This document shows positions 38,808 to 48,871 of a stretch of DNA of 64,000 nt, piece after piece. Numbering within the stretch: the stretch's first letter is position 1; each line of letters starts with the position of its first letter. Where the stretch lies: NCBI RefSeq assembly GCF_913055835.1, contig NZ_CAJXKQ010000015.1, forward strand, positions 1 to 64,000, in the 5' to 3' direction. The notes under the pieces are model-generated. The model did not search any database. It was not told the DNA's origin and worked only from the letters and a program-made list of their open reading frames with translations. Made by a program: the position numbers and the translations under genes. The DNA is from an uncultured Marinobacter sp. Its GTDB lineage: Bacteria > Pseudomonadota > Gammaproteobacteria > Pseudomonadales > Oleiphilaceae.

Positions 38808-40217
38808 ATGACGGATCAGAAAAAGTCTGACCAGACCACAAGCTCTGAAAAACCCTGGGGCGGACGCTTCAGTGAACCCACCGATGCCTTTGTTGAAAAA
38901 TTTACCGCATCCGTGGGATTTGACCAGCGCCTGTACCATCACGACATCACCGGCTCCATTGCCCACGCCACCATGCTGGCCGAAGTGGGCGTGCTCACCA
39001 GCGAGGAGCGGGACCAGATCATCGAAGGCCTTAAAGGCGTCAAGGCAGACATCGAGGCCGGCAATTTCCAGTGGTCGGTCAGCCTTGAAGACGTGCACAT
39101 GAACATCGAGGCGCGCCTGACCGACCGTATCGGTATCACGGGCAAGAAGCTGCACACTGGCCGCAGCCGCAATGATCAGGTGGCCACCGATATCCGTCTG
39201 TACCTGCGTGACGAAATCGACGTGATTGCCCAGGAGCTGAAGCGCCTGCAAGCGGGCCTGCTGGACCTGGCCGAGCGTGAGGCGGACACCATCATGCCAG
39301 GCTTCACCCATCTTCAGACTGCCCAGCCGGTCACCTTCGGGCACCACTTGCTGGCCTGGTACGAAATGCTGGTGCGGGATGCCGAACGTCTGCAGGATTG
39401 CCGCAAGCGGGTGAACGTGATGCCCCTGGGCGCAGCGGCGCTCGCCGGCACCACCTATCCCATTGACCGTGCGATGACAGCGAGGCTGCTGGGCTTCGAC
39501 CGGCCCACCGAGAACAGCCTGGACTCGGTCAGCGACCGGGACTTTGCCATCGAGTTCTGCAGCTTTGCCGCACTGCTGATGACGCATTTGTCGCGGTTCA
39601 GCGAGGAACTGGTGCTCTGGACCTCCGCCCAGTTCGATTTCATTGATCTGCCGGACCGGTTCTGCACCGGCTCGTCCATCATGCCCCAGAAAAAGAACCC
39701 GGATGTGCCGGAACTGGTTCGGGGCAAGACCGGTCGTGTCAACGGCCACCTGATCAGCCTGCTGACCCTGATGAAGAGCCAGCCGCTGGCCTATAACAAG
39801 GACAACCAGGAAGACAAGGAGCCGCTGTTTGATACCGTGGATACCATCAAAGGTTGCCTGAAAGCCTACGCCGACATGATTCCGGCCATCCGGTCCAAGG
39901 CCGACAACATGCGGGTGGCGGCCAAGCGCGGTTTCTCCACCGCCACCGATCTGGCGGATTACCTGGTGAAGAAAGGCGTCCCGTTCCGGGATGCCCACGA
40001 AATCGTTGGCAAGTCCGTGGCGTTCGGTGTGGCTGAGGGGCGTGATCTGTCTGATATGACGCTGGAAGAGCTGCAGCAATTCTCCGATCACATCGGCGCC
40101 GATGTGTTTGATGTGCTGACCCTGGAAGGCTCGGTGCAGGCCCGGAATCACCTGGGCGGCACTGCGCCGGACCAGGTTCGCGCAGCTGTCGGTCGGGCTC
40201 GGGCCCAACTGGGCTGA
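38808..40217 (+). CDS. argH: Argininosuccinate lyase
   Basis: Splits argininosuccinate to arginine and fumarate, last step of arginine synthesis. 469 residues. Signature [12 protein letters not shown] (about residue 285), with the catalytic serine in the mobile loop. Other family blocks: [38 protein letters not shown] and [12 protein letters not shown]. Divergent from algZ. Converges on the GGDEF-EAL gene with 28 bases between. Confidence 0.96.
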   Translation: MTDQKKSDQTTSSEKPWGGRFSEPTDAFVEKFTASVGFDQRLYHHDITGSIAHATMLAEVGVLTSEERDQIIEGLKGVKADIEAGNFQWSVSLEDVHMNIEARLTDRIGITGKKLHTGRSRNDQVATDIRLYLRDEIDVIAQELKRLQAGLLDLAEREADTIMPGFTHLQTAQPVTFGHHLLAWYEMLVRDAERLQDCRKRVNVMPLGAAALAGTTYPIDRAMTARLLGFDRPTENSLDSVSDRDFAIEFCSFAALLMTHLSRFSEELVLWTSAQFDFIDLPDRFCTGSSIMPQKKNPDVPELVRGKTGRVNGHLISLLTLMKSQPLAYNKDNQEDKEPLFDTVDTIKGCLKAYADMIPAIRSKADNMRVAAKRGFSTATDLADYLVKKGVPFRDAHEIVGKSVAFGVAEGRDLSDMTLEELQQFSDHIGADVFDVLTLEGSVQARNHLGGTAPDQVRAAVGRARAQLG

Positions 40218-40245
40218 ATTCGAGCCCCGCAACGGGGTGGAGCGG

Positions 40246-42690
40246 TTAGCCGCCGATCCGCCCCGTGGTCAGGTCCACTGCCGCGGGAGTGAGTTCGTCC
40301 AGCGGTTGCGGACGGAATAGCCGGTAGCCCTGGCCGTAGTGAATGCCCAGGGTCCGGACCTTTCGCAGGGCGTCATCGCTCTCGATAAAGGTGGCGACGG
40401 TGACCTTGCCGGCAGCTTCGGCAATCCGGTGCAGGGCTTCCAGCATCACCTGCTGCACCGGGTCCTCTTCCAGTTGCTGAACCATTCTCCGATCCAGTTT
40501 GATGATGTCCACCGGCAATCTCGCCGCCAGGCTGTAGCTTTCCACCGATGCGCCGGCGCCGTCCAGGGCGACGCGCAAGCCCGCGCGATGCAGCGCATCG
40601 CACAGCACCGCGACGTCATCGGGATACTGGGTGGCATGGGCTTCCCTGATTTCCAGGCAGAAACAGCCCGGGTCGAACGGTGACTGGCGCAGGACATCCG
40701 CCATGAAGTCAGCGAAGGTGTCATCCAGCACGCTGGCCAGCGACAGGTTGAATCCACAATACTTCAGCCGAGGTTCCAGCAAAGGCTGGTTGCCGAGCCA
40801 GTCCAGGGTTTGCCGTATCACCTGGCGATCCAGCCGTTTGGCAAGGTCAAAACGTTCGGCGATGGGCAGGAAGTCATCGGGCTTCAGCGCCGCTTCATCG
40901 TCCGCGGTTGGTGGAATACGGCAGAGTATTTCCACATGGTCGCCCCAGGTGGGGCTGGCCACAGGTCTCATGGCCTGGTATTCGAGAATCAGGTTGTGGT
41001 TGTCCAGCGCTTCGCGGATCTGCTCGACCCGTTTGCTGGCGGTGGATTCGTCGGTCTGGTGGGCAATGGCCCGCGCAGCATGGACCCGGTTTCGGCCGGA
41101 CGTTTTGGCAGTATGGCAGAGGTCGGCCGCCTGGCTCAGAAGCTGTTCCGGATCTCCGGGGGCGTCGCTGTCGAGAATCAGTAGGCCACCGGAAGCTGTG
41201 GTCTGGAGCCTGTGTCCCTGCCAGTCGAAAACAAAGTCCCCGATCAGGTTAAGGGTTTCCTGGGCAATCTTGCGGGCCCGGGCTTCCGGGCAGTTTTCAA
41301 TCAGGAGTGCGAAGGTGTCGCCGGCAAGGCGGGCCAGGGCATCGCGCTGGCGAACGCGCACGCCCAGATTGCCTGCCAGTTCCCGCAGGTAGCGGTCGCA
41401 GGTGCCGCTTCCAGCCAGATCGTTGAAGCGTTCGAATTCATCCAGGTCCAGATAGAGCAGGCTGTCGCAGGATTCGCGATGGGTTTTCTGTTCCAGGGTT
41501 CTGAGTACGCGGGCGATAAACGCCTTGCGGTTCATCAGGCCGGTGACCGGGTCGTGACGTATCCGGTATTCCTCGCTGGAGGCGTGGTTCAGCCTCGGCT
41601 CAATGCGACGGGCCACGTGCACGGCGCCGGTGATTTCGCCCTGCGCGTTGGTCAGGCGTTGGTAGTGGAATTCATGCACTGGCAGTTCCCGGGACTGCTG
41701 GGCCATGGGCATCTCAACCACGAAACTGTCGCGTTCGAAAGCCCGGTGCCAGAGCCGTTCCATCAGTCTGCGTTCGTTGGGAAATTCCTCCAGGAGGTCG
41801 CTCAGGTTATCGCCTGCTTCGGGCTGGCGTCCGAAGGTTTCGGAAAACTGTCTGGCCCAGGCGGCATTAAAGTGGAGCAGGTTGAACGAAGCATCGACGG
41901 CGACAATCAGATCGGAGGTTGCGCTGGTAGTGGCTTCGAGCATGGTAGCCGCCTGCTGCCGGGCCCTTTCGAGTTGCATGTCGGCGGTCCGGTCCACCAG
42001 GGTGCCTCCGAGTCGGGGAATCCTGCCCCCCTGCTTCAGCGCCCGACAGTTGAGAGTCACCCGCCGCGGGTTCTGCCGCGAGGTGACAATGTCGAGATCC
42101 AGGGAAAACGATTCACCCGAGCGGAGACAGCGTCGGAACATGGCTCGCACCCTGGGCTGTCCAGTCTGGCAGTAGAATAGCGCCTGCTCGGGAGTGATTT
42201 CGGCGCCGGGTCTCAGCTCGAGAAGCTGGAACATTCCCTCGGTCCAGGTCATCTCATTGGTTTGGGTATCCAGTTCCCAGATCCCGAAACCGGCACTGCT
42301 CTCGGCCCCCCGTAACAACCGGGAATCGCTGGTCGAACTGTCGCACAGGGTTATTGTGGCGCTGGCCGCCTTGTCGGAGTCCCGCATGACGAGTCGCAGG
42401 CTCAGAGAAGCTGTGTAGAAAAAACCCTCCTTGTGCCGGAAAGTGACCAGAACATTCTGGCCGCGTTCAATGCGGTGGCGGTTGGCCGGTGCGAAGGGAT
42501 CGTCCTGTCGTGATGCCAGGATCAGGTGCACTGGCTGGCCCTCAAGTTCGCTGGCATCGTAACCGAGCACTGCCTCGGCCTGGCGGTCGGCGAACAGTAC
42601 TTTGCCCTCATCGTCGATGCGTATAGCGGTCTGGCGTTCGGAGACCGGTGACTGTTCCGAACGATAGCGGCGGATGATGAATTCTTTCAC
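40246..42690 (-). CDS. PAS-GGDEF-EAL protein with degenerate catalytic motifs
   Basis: 814 residues, no membrane helix seen. The N-terminus contains PAS-like repeats (AIRIDDEGKVLFADRQAEAVLGY at about 22-44 and further copies near 135 and 255). The GGDEF domain (about 385-545) reads AGDTF instead of GGDEF, so cyclase activity is unlikely, but RQRD keeps the inhibitory-site spacing. The EAL domain (about 560-805) has EIL, and LDGAGAS replaces LDDFGTG, so phosphodiesterase activity is also doubtful. It may be a c-di-GMP receptor. It is divergent from cyaA across 109 bases. Confidence 0.85.
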   Translation of the reverse strand: MKEFIIRRYRSEQSPVSERQTAIRIDDEGKVLFADRQAEAVLGYDASELEGQPVHLILASRQDDPFAPANRHRIERGQNVLVTFRHKEGFFYTASLSLRLVMRDSDKAASATITLCDSSTSDSRLLRGAESSAGFGIWELDTQTNEMTWTEGMFQLLELRPGAEITPEQALFYCQTGQPRVRAMFRRCLRSGESFSLDLDIVTSRQNPRRVTLNCRALKQGGRIPRLGGTLVDRTADMQLERARQQAATMLEATTSATSDLIVAVDASFNLLHFNAAWARQFSETFGRQPEAGDNLSDLLEEFPNERRLMERLWHRAFERDSFVVEMPMAQQSRELPVHEFHYQRLTNAQGEITGAVHVARRIEPRLNHASSEEYRIRHDPVTGLMNRKAFIARVLRTLEQKTHRESCDSLLYLDLDEFERFNDLAGSGTCDRYLRELAGNLGVRVRQRDALARLAGDTFALLIENCPEARARKIAQETLNLIGDFVFDWQGHRLQTTASGGLLILDSDAPGDPEQLLSQAADLCHTAKTSGRNRVHAARAIAHQTDESTASKRVEQIREALDNHNLILEYQAMRPVASPTWGDHVEILCRIPPTADDEAALKPDDFLPIAERFDLAKRLDRQVIRQTLDWLGNQPLLEPRLKYCGFNLSLASVLDDTFADFMADVLRQSPFDPGCFCLEIREAHATQYPDDVAVLCDALHRAGLRVALDGAGASVESYSLAARLPVDIIKLDRRMVQQLEEDPVQQVMLEALHRIAEAAGKVTVATFIESDDALRKVRTLGIHYGQGYRLFRPQPLDELTPAAVDLTTGRIGG

Positions 42691-42799
42691 AACAGTTAGG
42701 CCTCGCGCGTTCTCCGGCTTTTATTTTTCTAAAGGTTTTGCCACGATGCCGACATCATACTCATACTGATGCTGAAAAGAACCTCTCTGCGGAGCCGCC

Positions 42800-45658
42800 T
42801 TGACCGCCCACGTTGCCCCGATTTCCCTCGACTTTGAGGAGGGAATAGATCGCAAGACCCTCCGTCGTTTGAGGGACCGGTTTCTGCTGGTCAATCAGCA
42901 GCGCTGGAACCGCGCGCATTCGGCCTTGTCCTATCGCCAGCAGATGGTGCTGGAAATTCTGCCCCTGGTGTTTCATCTCAATCATCCGGCATTGCCCGGT
43001 TACCTGGACAGCGACTGCCCCTATGGTCTGAGCAATTACCAGCCGTCACCGGCCACTATCAATGCGGCACGGCGGCTGGCGAGGACCTTCTCATTGAAGG
43101 ATGAGGGCAAACGCTGGCCGGATCTGGACGCCATGTTCCTGATGGGCAGCCCTGGAACCCTGGGGCATTCCGTGGCCAGCGATCTCGATGTCTGGCTCTG
43201 CCACCGTAGCGATTTGCCGGAGCGGGGAATCCGCTGTCTTGAGCGCAAGGCTGCCAAGCTGACTCGCTGGGCGGAATCCTTTGGTGTGGAACTCCACGTT
43301 TTCGTGTTCTGTGCCTCGGACTGGCGTGCAGGCCGTCAGCGGGCCGAAGTAACTGGTGAGAACTGTGGCAGTGCCCAGCATTTCCTGTTGCTGGATGAGT
43401 TCTACCGCACCAGCATTCATCTTGCCGGTGCCTGGCCCATGTGGTGGCTGATTCCTCCGGAGCAGGAAGAAAATTACGACGACTGTATGCGCAGGCTGGT
43501 GGATTTCCGGTTTGTGCGTGCGGAGGACTACATTGATTTTGGCCCGGTTCCGGCGATCCCCGAGGCGGAATTTCTCGGCGCCGGTGTCTGGCAGTTGTAC
43601 AAGGGGATTGATGCGCCCTGGAAGTCCATTCTCAAACTTCTTCTGATTGAATGTTACGCGCGGACGACCGGCGAGGCCTTGTTGTCCAGCGAGTTCAAGC
43701 GGGCTGTTTTCCGGGGCGAGACCAATGCGGACAGTCTCGACCCTTACGTCATGCTTTACGATCGACTCGAAGGCTGGCTGGCTGGTCCGGAAGTGGCCTC
43801 GAGGCTGGACCTGATCCGGCGGAGTCTGTACCTGAAAGCCGGTTTGCCATTGACCCGGTCCGAGGCTTCCGGAGAGCAGTGGCGCGCCCGTCTGTTGCGG
43901 CAACTGGTAACACGCTGGGGCTGGTCCGAGAATACGCTGGCGGAGCTGGATGAGCGCCAGCGCTGGCGGGCCGAGGATGTCACCACCCTGCGCCGAACCA
44001 TTGTCAACGAGCTGACCCATGGTTACCGGTTGCTCTCGAAAATGGCCAGGGAGCATGGCCAGCGTGCCGCCATCAGTGCCAACGATATCAACCTGCTGGG
44101 CCGCAAGCTCTATGCAGCGTTTCAGCGCAAGGCTGGCAAGATTGAACAGATCAACCCGGGTTTGGCACCGTCGCTGGCGGAGGAAAATCTGGCGTTTCAC
44201 CATCAGTCGGAGCAGGGTGGGGATGCGGACGGATGGCTGCTGTACCGGGATCTCGAAGACCCTGCGGATGCTTTCTGGCAGCCCGTTATCCGTCGTTCTG
44301 GCAATCTGGCGGAACTGATGGTCTGGTGCTACTGCAATGGCCTTCTGACCCGCTCGACCCGGCTGAATGTCCGTGCCGGTACCAGCATTGCCTCGGTCAG
44401 CGAATTGCGGGAAATGCTGGACGCCCTGTCTGCGTTCCTGCCATTTCCGGTTCCGCCTGCGGAGCGGGAGGCGCTGTCCAGGGGTGTGCGGCCCTTAAGG
44501 AATCTGCTGCTGGTGAACGTGGGCGTCGATCCCCAGGCACACCTGACGGAAAAGGGGCTTCACAAGCTCAGCTCCCGACACGATTCGCTGGGCTTCAGTG
44601 GTGGTCGGGAGAACCTGGTGATCAGCATCGACCAGATTACCTTCAACAGCTGGCACGAGGTGAGCCTTCAGCACTACGCCGCCGGCGATACCCTGATCCA
44701 GTGTCTCAAGAATGTCCTGGCCTCGGTAGCAGCAAACCCGGCTGACTTGCCCGGTGTTCAGGTGCACTGCCACAACCGGGGTCACGGCTCGGCCATCGCC
44801 CGCCGGGTCCAGGAACTGTTTGCTGATGTGCTTCGCCCCTTCTTTGCCGGGGGTACTGGCCCACATCCGCTGCGCTATGTCATCGAGATGGATCGACGCT
44901 ACTTCCTGCTTCAGTTCAATGGCCTGGAGCCCGGATTCGTCGCCCTGGAGAGCTTCGAGGCGCTGATGGCACACCTGGCATTGCCCCAGGAACGGTACCT
45001 GCCGGTGGTGTTCGATCGCTATGCTCTGCAGGAGGAGCCGGCCCTGCGGGCAGTTTGCCTGGCCAGCGAACCGGATAACATCCAGGTGTTCTACCGTATT
45101 CAGGGCGACCGGGCCCGGCTGTGGGTTGTCGACGAGCTGGGCTCGGTGTTCAGCTGGGAGCAGGCGGTGACCAGCCGCCGACACCTGCTTGTGCCGGTAC
45201 TGCGATTTCTCGATAACCTGATCGAGCGTCGGCTGCTGCGTCATACCGATTCCGCTGGCGTTGTGGCGGGCGTCCAGTGTTACGAGATTGTCCGGCGCGA
45301 CGGGACCTGGCGTGCCGAATACCGGCCGGAATCGGATTCGGGTGTGCCGCTGCCCGGGTTCGAGGTACAGGCCGTGGGCATCCACGAAGGTGGCAGCCGC
45401 CTGCGCTTCGATATCTTTTGTGGTGATCAGGAGTTTTGTGTCCAGGAGTACGGCGACCAGCTCATTCCGGCGGTGGCCCACTACATTCGGTCCCTGCGCC
45501 AGAGTGACGAGGCTTACCCGGTGTATCTGACCGATGTCCATCTGCCCCATGACCTCGACCCCCGGGTGTACCAGCAGGATATCCAGACCAGCCAGTACCT
45601 TTATTACCGGTCTGAGCTGGAGGATTCTCTGAACCGGCACCTGGCAAAGACGCGCTGA
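42800..45658 (+). CDS. cyaA: Class I adenylate cyclase
   Basis: Makes cAMP from ATP. 952 residues, somewhat longer than the E. coli enzyme (848). The catalytic N-terminal half contains LMGSPGTLGHSVASDLDVWLCH, the nucleotidyltransferase GS...DxD pattern, near residues 113-134. The C-terminal half is regulatory. The start is TTG 42800 with GGAG 5 bases upstream; E. coli cyaA also starts at UUG, which limits expression. It is followed by lptM after 66 bases, as in several gammaproteobacteria. Confidence 0.95.
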   Translation: MTAHVAPISLDFEEGIDRKTLRRLRDRFLLVNQQRWNRAHSALSYRQQMVLEILPLVFHLNHPALPGYLDSDCPYGLSNYQPSPATINAARRLARTFSLKDEGKRWPDLDAMFLMGSPGTLGHSVASDLDVWLCHRSDLPERGIRCLERKAAKLTRWAESFGVELHVFVFCASDWRAGRQRAEVTGENCGSAQHFLLLDEFYRTSIHLAGAWPMWWLIPPEQEENYDDCMRRLVDFRFVRAEDYIDFGPVPAIPEAEFLGAGVWQLYKGIDAPWKSILKLLLIECYARTTGEALLSSEFKRAVFRGETNADSLDPYVMLYDRLEGWLAGPEVASRLDLIRRSLYLKAGLPLTRSEASGEQWRARLLRQLVTRWGWSENTLAELDERQRWRAEDVTTLRRTIVNELTHGYRLLSKMAREHGQRAAISANDINLLGRKLYAAFQRKAGKIEQINPGLAPSLAEENLAFHHQSEQGGDADGWLLYRDLEDPADAFWQPVIRRSGNLAELMVWCYCNGLLTRSTRLNVRAGTSIASVSELREMLDALSAFLPFPVPPAEREALSRGVRPLRNLLLVNVGVDPQAHLTEKGLHKLSSRHDSLGFSGGRENLVISIDQITFNSWHEVSLQHYAAGDTLIQCLKNVLASVAANPADLPGVQVHCHNRGHGSAIARRVQELFADVLRPFFAGGTGPHPLRYVIEMDRRYFLLQFNGLEPGFVALESFEALMAHLALPQERYLPVVFDRYALQEEPALRAVCLASEPDNIQVFYRIQGDRARLWVVDELGSVFSWEQAVTSRRHLLVPVLRFLDNLIERRLLRHTDSAGVVAGVQCYEIVRRDGTWRAEYRPESDSGVPLPGFEVQAVGIHEGGSRLRFDIFCGDQEFCVQEYGDQLIPAVAHYIRSLRQSDEAYPVYLTDVHLPHDLDPRVYQQDIQTSQYLYYRSELEDSLNRHLAKTR

Positions 45659-45684
45659 CCTCGCGGCCCGGGGCGGGTGTCAGG

Positions 45685-45690
45685 TATACT
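45685..45690 (+). promoter_or_regulatory. Possible -10 element for lptM-lysA
   Basis: TATACT in CAGGTATACTGCG lies 34 bases before the lptM start codon. No good -35 is visible. Confidence 0.35.
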
Positions 45691-45724
45691 GCGCCCATAG
45701 TGAACTCAGGGGTAGGAAGCTGAT

Positions 45725-45886
45725 ATGCGAGCGTGGACTCTGCCGATCATGATGCTGATGCTGGCTCTGTTGGTGAGCGGTTGTGGCCAGAAAGGTCCTT
45801 TGTACCGCGACAGCCAGGCCGCCTCGACGACTTCCGGGGCGGATTCGGCCCGGGACCAGTCGGACCGAAAAGAAAGCCGCGACTAG
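45725..45886 (+). CDS. lptM: Small outer-membrane lipoprotein LptM (YifL/LppL)
   Basis: 53 residues. Signal peptide with lipobox LVSGC, lipidated cysteine C20, then the family hallmark GCGQKGPLYRD and a polar tail. LptM has been reported in E. coli to help oxidise and assemble the LptDE lipopolysaccharide translocon. Gene order cyaA-lptM-lysA-dapF is conserved and supports the call. GGGGTAGGAAG lies upstream. Confidence 0.9.
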   Translation: MRAWTLPIMMLMLALLVSGCGQKGPLYRDSQAASTTSGADSARDQSDRKESRD

Positions 45887-45927
45887 CGCACCGGCCTCCC
45901 GGCCCCGTTAAACGAATCAGGAAACTC

Positions 45928-47178
45928 ATGGATCATTTCAACTACCGCGACGGCGAGCTTTACGCCGAGGATGTCCCTGTCTCTGCCATTGCCGACCGTT
46001 TTGGTACACCGGCCTATGTTTACTCCCGCGCCACGCTGGAGCGGCATTACCGGGCCTATGACGATGCCCTGCGGGATCACCCGCATCTGGTTTGCTATGC
46101 CGTAAAAGCCAACAGCAATCTGGCAGTGCTGAACGTTCTTGCGCGGCTTGGTGCCGGCTTTGATATTGTGTCGGCGGGCGAGCTGGAGCGGGTACTGCGG
46201 GCCGGTGGTGATCCGTCGCGGGTGGTGTTCTCCGGCGTTGGCAAGCAGGAGTGGGAAATGAAGCGGGCGCTTGAGGTGGGCGTGCGTTGCTTCAATGTGG
46301 AATCCGATACCGAGCTGGACCGGCTCAACGCTGTGGCGGGAGAACTCGGCGTAAAGGCGCCGATTTCCCTGCGGGTGAATCCGGATGTGGATGCCGGTAC
46401 CCATCCCTACATTTCCACGGGGCTGAAAGAGAACAAGTTCGGAATTGATATTGCCGAAGCGCCCCAGGTATACGCCCGTGCCGCAGGTATGCCGAATCTC
46501 GAAGTGAAGGGTGTGGATTGTCACATTGGCTCCCAGTTGACCAGCGTGTCCCCGTTCCTGGATGCTCTTGACCGGGTGCTGGCGCTGGTTGATTCCCTGG
46601 CAGAGCAGGGCATTCACATCCATCACCTGGATATGGGGGGGGGCCTGGGTGTCACCTACAACCAGGAGCAGCCGCCGCAGCCGTCGGATTACGTGAAGGC
46701 GCTGGCCGAGCGCCTGGGTGACCGGAAGCTGGAGCTGATTCTGGAGCCCGGCCGTTCCATTGCCGCCAATGCCGGCATCCTGGTCACCAGGGTCGAGTTC
46801 CTGAAGTGCACCGAACACCGGAACTTTGCCATCATTGATGCCGCCATGAACGATCTCATCCGCCCCGCCCTGTACAGCGCCTGGCAGGCGATCATCCCGG
46901 TCAAGCCGCATCAGGATGGTGAGGAAAAGGCCTGGGACCTGGTGGGTCCGGTCTGTGAAACCGGCGATTTCCTGGGCAAGGACCGGCACCTCCGTCTCCA
47001 GGCCGGGGATCTGCTGGCAGTTCGTTCCGCCGGTGCCTACGGCTTCGTGATGAGTTCCAATTACAACACGCGGAACCGGCCGCCGGAACTGATGGTCGAT
47101 GGCGACCAGGTGCACGTGGTTCGTCGCCGTGAAACTCTCGAAGACCAGCTCGCACCCGAGAGCTGCCTTCCTGAATGA
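45928..47178 (+). CDS. lysA: Diaminopimelate decarboxylase
   Basis: Last step of lysine synthesis, PLP-dependent. 416 residues from ATG 45928 (AGGAAAC upstream). PLP lysine is K60 in CYAVKANSN. Further blocks are [33 protein letters not shown], and [11 protein letters not shown] at the substrate site. The reading frame continues upstream through lptM but that part is a different frame and not coding for LysA. It overlaps or abuts dapF. Confidence 0.95.
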   Translation: MDHFNYRDGELYAEDVPVSAIADRFGTPAYVYSRATLERHYRAYDDALRDHPHLVCYAVKANSNLAVLNVLARLGAGFDIVSAGELERVLRAGGDPSRVVFSGVGKQEWEMKRALEVGVRCFNVESDTELDRLNAVAGELGVKAPISLRVNPDVDAGTHPYISTGLKENKFGIDIAEAPQVYARAAGMPNLEVKGVDCHIGSQLTSVSPFLDALDRVLALVDSLAEQGIHIHHLDMGGGLGVTYNQEQPPQPSDYVKALAERLGDRKLELILEPGRSIAANAGILVTRVEFLKCTEHRNFAIIDAAMNDLIRPALYSAWQAIIPVKPHQDGEEKAWDLVGPVCETGDFLGKDRHLRLQAGDLLAVRSAGAYGFVMSSNYNTRNRPPELMVDGDQVHVVRRRETLEDQLAPESCLPE

Positions 47179-48107
47179 GCGGGGGCGAGGAAATGACACA
47201 GCAACGCCGGAGTCAGGGCCCCACGCTTCGATTCACCAAGATGCACGGGCTGGGTAACGATTTCATGGTGGTGGATGCCATCAGCCAGCCGTTCCGTCTA
47301 CGACCGGAGATGATCCGGGAACTGGCCAACCGGAACTTCGGGATTGGCTTCGACCAACTGCTGGTGGTGGAGCCGCCCGGGCTGCCGGATGTCGACTTCC
47401 GTTATCGCATTTTCAATGCGGACGGCTCCGAGGTGGAACAATGCGGCAATGGTGCCCGTTGCTTTGCCCGATTCGTCCGTGATCAGCGGCTAACCAACAA
47501 GAAGGTGATTCGGGTTCAGACCGCGAAGGGTGTGATTGAGCTTCGGGTGGGGCGCGAAGGTATGGTCATGGTCAACATGGGCGTGCCCGAGTTCAATCCG
47601 CCGGCCATTCCCTTCGCCGCCGACCGGCGCAAGGATGTCTACACAGTGGACGTCGACGGCCAGACGGTGGAACTGAGCGCCCTTTCCATGGGCAATCCCC
47701 ATGGCGTGCTACTGGTTGAGGACGTGGACCAGGCGCCCGTGGAAACCCTGGGCCCCAAGCTCGAGCGACACCCCCGATTCCCGTCCCGGGCCAATATCGG
47801 TTTTTTGCAGATTCTGGATCGCACCCATGTTCGCCTCCGGGTGTTTGAGCGGGGCTCCGGTGAGACCCTGGCCTGCGGTAGTGGCGCGTGCGCCGCCGTT
47901 GTAGCCGGCTGCCTGCGGGGGCTGCTGGATTCCCGTGTGGAAGTCGAGCTGCGGGGTGGCAAACTGGTCATCGAATGGCAGGGTGAAGGGACCCCTGTTA
48001 TGATGGAAGGGCCTGCAACCAGCGTATTTGAGGGGCAGTTAAGGCTGCCGGGTGAATCTGGTGGTCGCCGCCGCAGAAGCGGTCGCCCCCATAAACAAAG
48101 ATCCTGA
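47175..48107 (+). CDS. dapF: Diaminopimelate epimerase
   Basis: Converts LL- to meso-diaminopimelate for lysine and peptidoglycan. The two catalytic cysteines are in [10 protein letters not shown] and [10 protein letters not shown]. Other family blocks are [15 protein letters not shown] and [14 protein letters not shown]. Start: ATG 47175 overlaps the lysA stop (ATGA, coupled, 310 residues); ATG 47193 is an alternative giving 304 residues. The C-terminus carries an Arg/Gly-rich tail ([15 protein letters not shown]) beyond the usual end. Confidence 0.94.
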   Translation: MSGGEEMTQQRRSQGPTLRFTKMHGLGNDFMVVDAISQPFRLRPEMIRELANRNFGIGFDQLLVVEPPGLPDVDFRYRIFNADGSEVEQCGNGARCFARFVRDQRLTNKKVIRVQTAKGVIELRVGREGMVMVNMGVPEFNPPAIPFAADRRKDVYTVDVDGQTVELSALSMGNPHGVLLVEDVDQAPVETLGPKLERHPRFPSRANIGFLQILDRTHVRLRVFERGSGETLACGSGACAAVVAGCLRGLLDSRVEVELRGGKLVIEWQGEGTPVMMEGPATSVFEGQLRLPGESGGRRRRSGRPHKQRS

Positions 48108-48123
48108 CAGCCAGGAGTACTCC

Positions 48124-48870
48124 ATGACAGAACAAACGGCCCGCCAGAAGGCCGGTGAGCTCACCCGGGAAGAGGTGGCGGACTACCTGCGAGCCAATCC
48201 CGATTTCTTTCTCGACCAGGACGAACTGCTGCGCAGCCTGACCTTGCCCCATGACAGTGGCCGGGCTATCTCCCTGGTGGAGCGCCAGGTCCATCTTTTC
48301 CGCGAGCAGCGGGATACCCTGCGCCGGGAATTGGTGGAACTGGTGTCCATCGCCCGCCACAACGACCGGTTGTTCGAAAAGAGCAAGCGTTTATTGATGC
48401 AGGTGATTGAAGCCCGGACCCTCAACGACATGGCCGCGGCCATTGACGACAGTATCCGCGGTGATTTCGGGCTCGACGCGGCCTCCGTGCTGTTGTTCAC
48501 CGATCTCGAACTGCCCGAGGCCTCCCAGGGCGCGCTGCATGTGGTGAGCCCATCCGTGGCCCGCGATCGGCTGGGCAGCTTGCTGGAGGGCGAGAGGGCT
48601 GTGTGTGGCCAGTTCCGTGAAAGCGAACGTGAATTCCTGTTCCCGGACCGGGAAGAGCCGATTGCCTCGGTGGCCCTGGTGCCGCTGAGGCACGATGAGC
48701 TGGTGGGCGTGTTTGCGGTCGGCAGTTGCCAGCCGGGCTATTTTGACCAGAGCATGGGGTCGCTGTTTCTGAGTTACATCAGCGATACCCTCAGCCGGCT
48801 TTTGCCCCCGATGGTGCAGCGCCACACCGCAGCTGCGCCGGTCACCGATATGGCGACGGAGTCCCGCTAG
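48124..48870 (+). CDS. DUF484 family protein
   Basis: 248 residues from ATG 48124, with AGGAG 6 bases upstream. Family opening LTREEVADYLRANPDFF, then SLVERQVHLFREQRDTLRREL and a GAF-like C-terminal domain. DUF484 proteins consistently lie between dapF and xerC in gammaproteobacteria, as here, but the function is unknown. The gene ends one base before the xerC start, so the three are co-transcribed. Confidence 0.92.
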   Translation: MTEQTARQKAGELTREEVADYLRANPDFFLDQDELLRSLTLPHDSGRAISLVERQVHLFREQRDTLRRELVELVSIARHNDRLFEKSKRLLMQVIEARTLNDMAAAIDDSIRGDFGLDAASVLLFTDLELPEASQGALHVVSPSVARDRLGSLLEGERAVCGQFRESEREFLFPDREEPIASVALVPLRHDELVGVFAVGSCQPGYFDQSMGSLFLSYISDTLSRLLPPMVQRHTAAAPVTDMATESR

Positions 48871-48871
48871 A

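Noticed and set aside
40222..40236. CCCCG-CAA-CGGGG hairpin between argH and the GGDEF-EAL gene as a terminator
   Set aside because: There is no T run on either strand.
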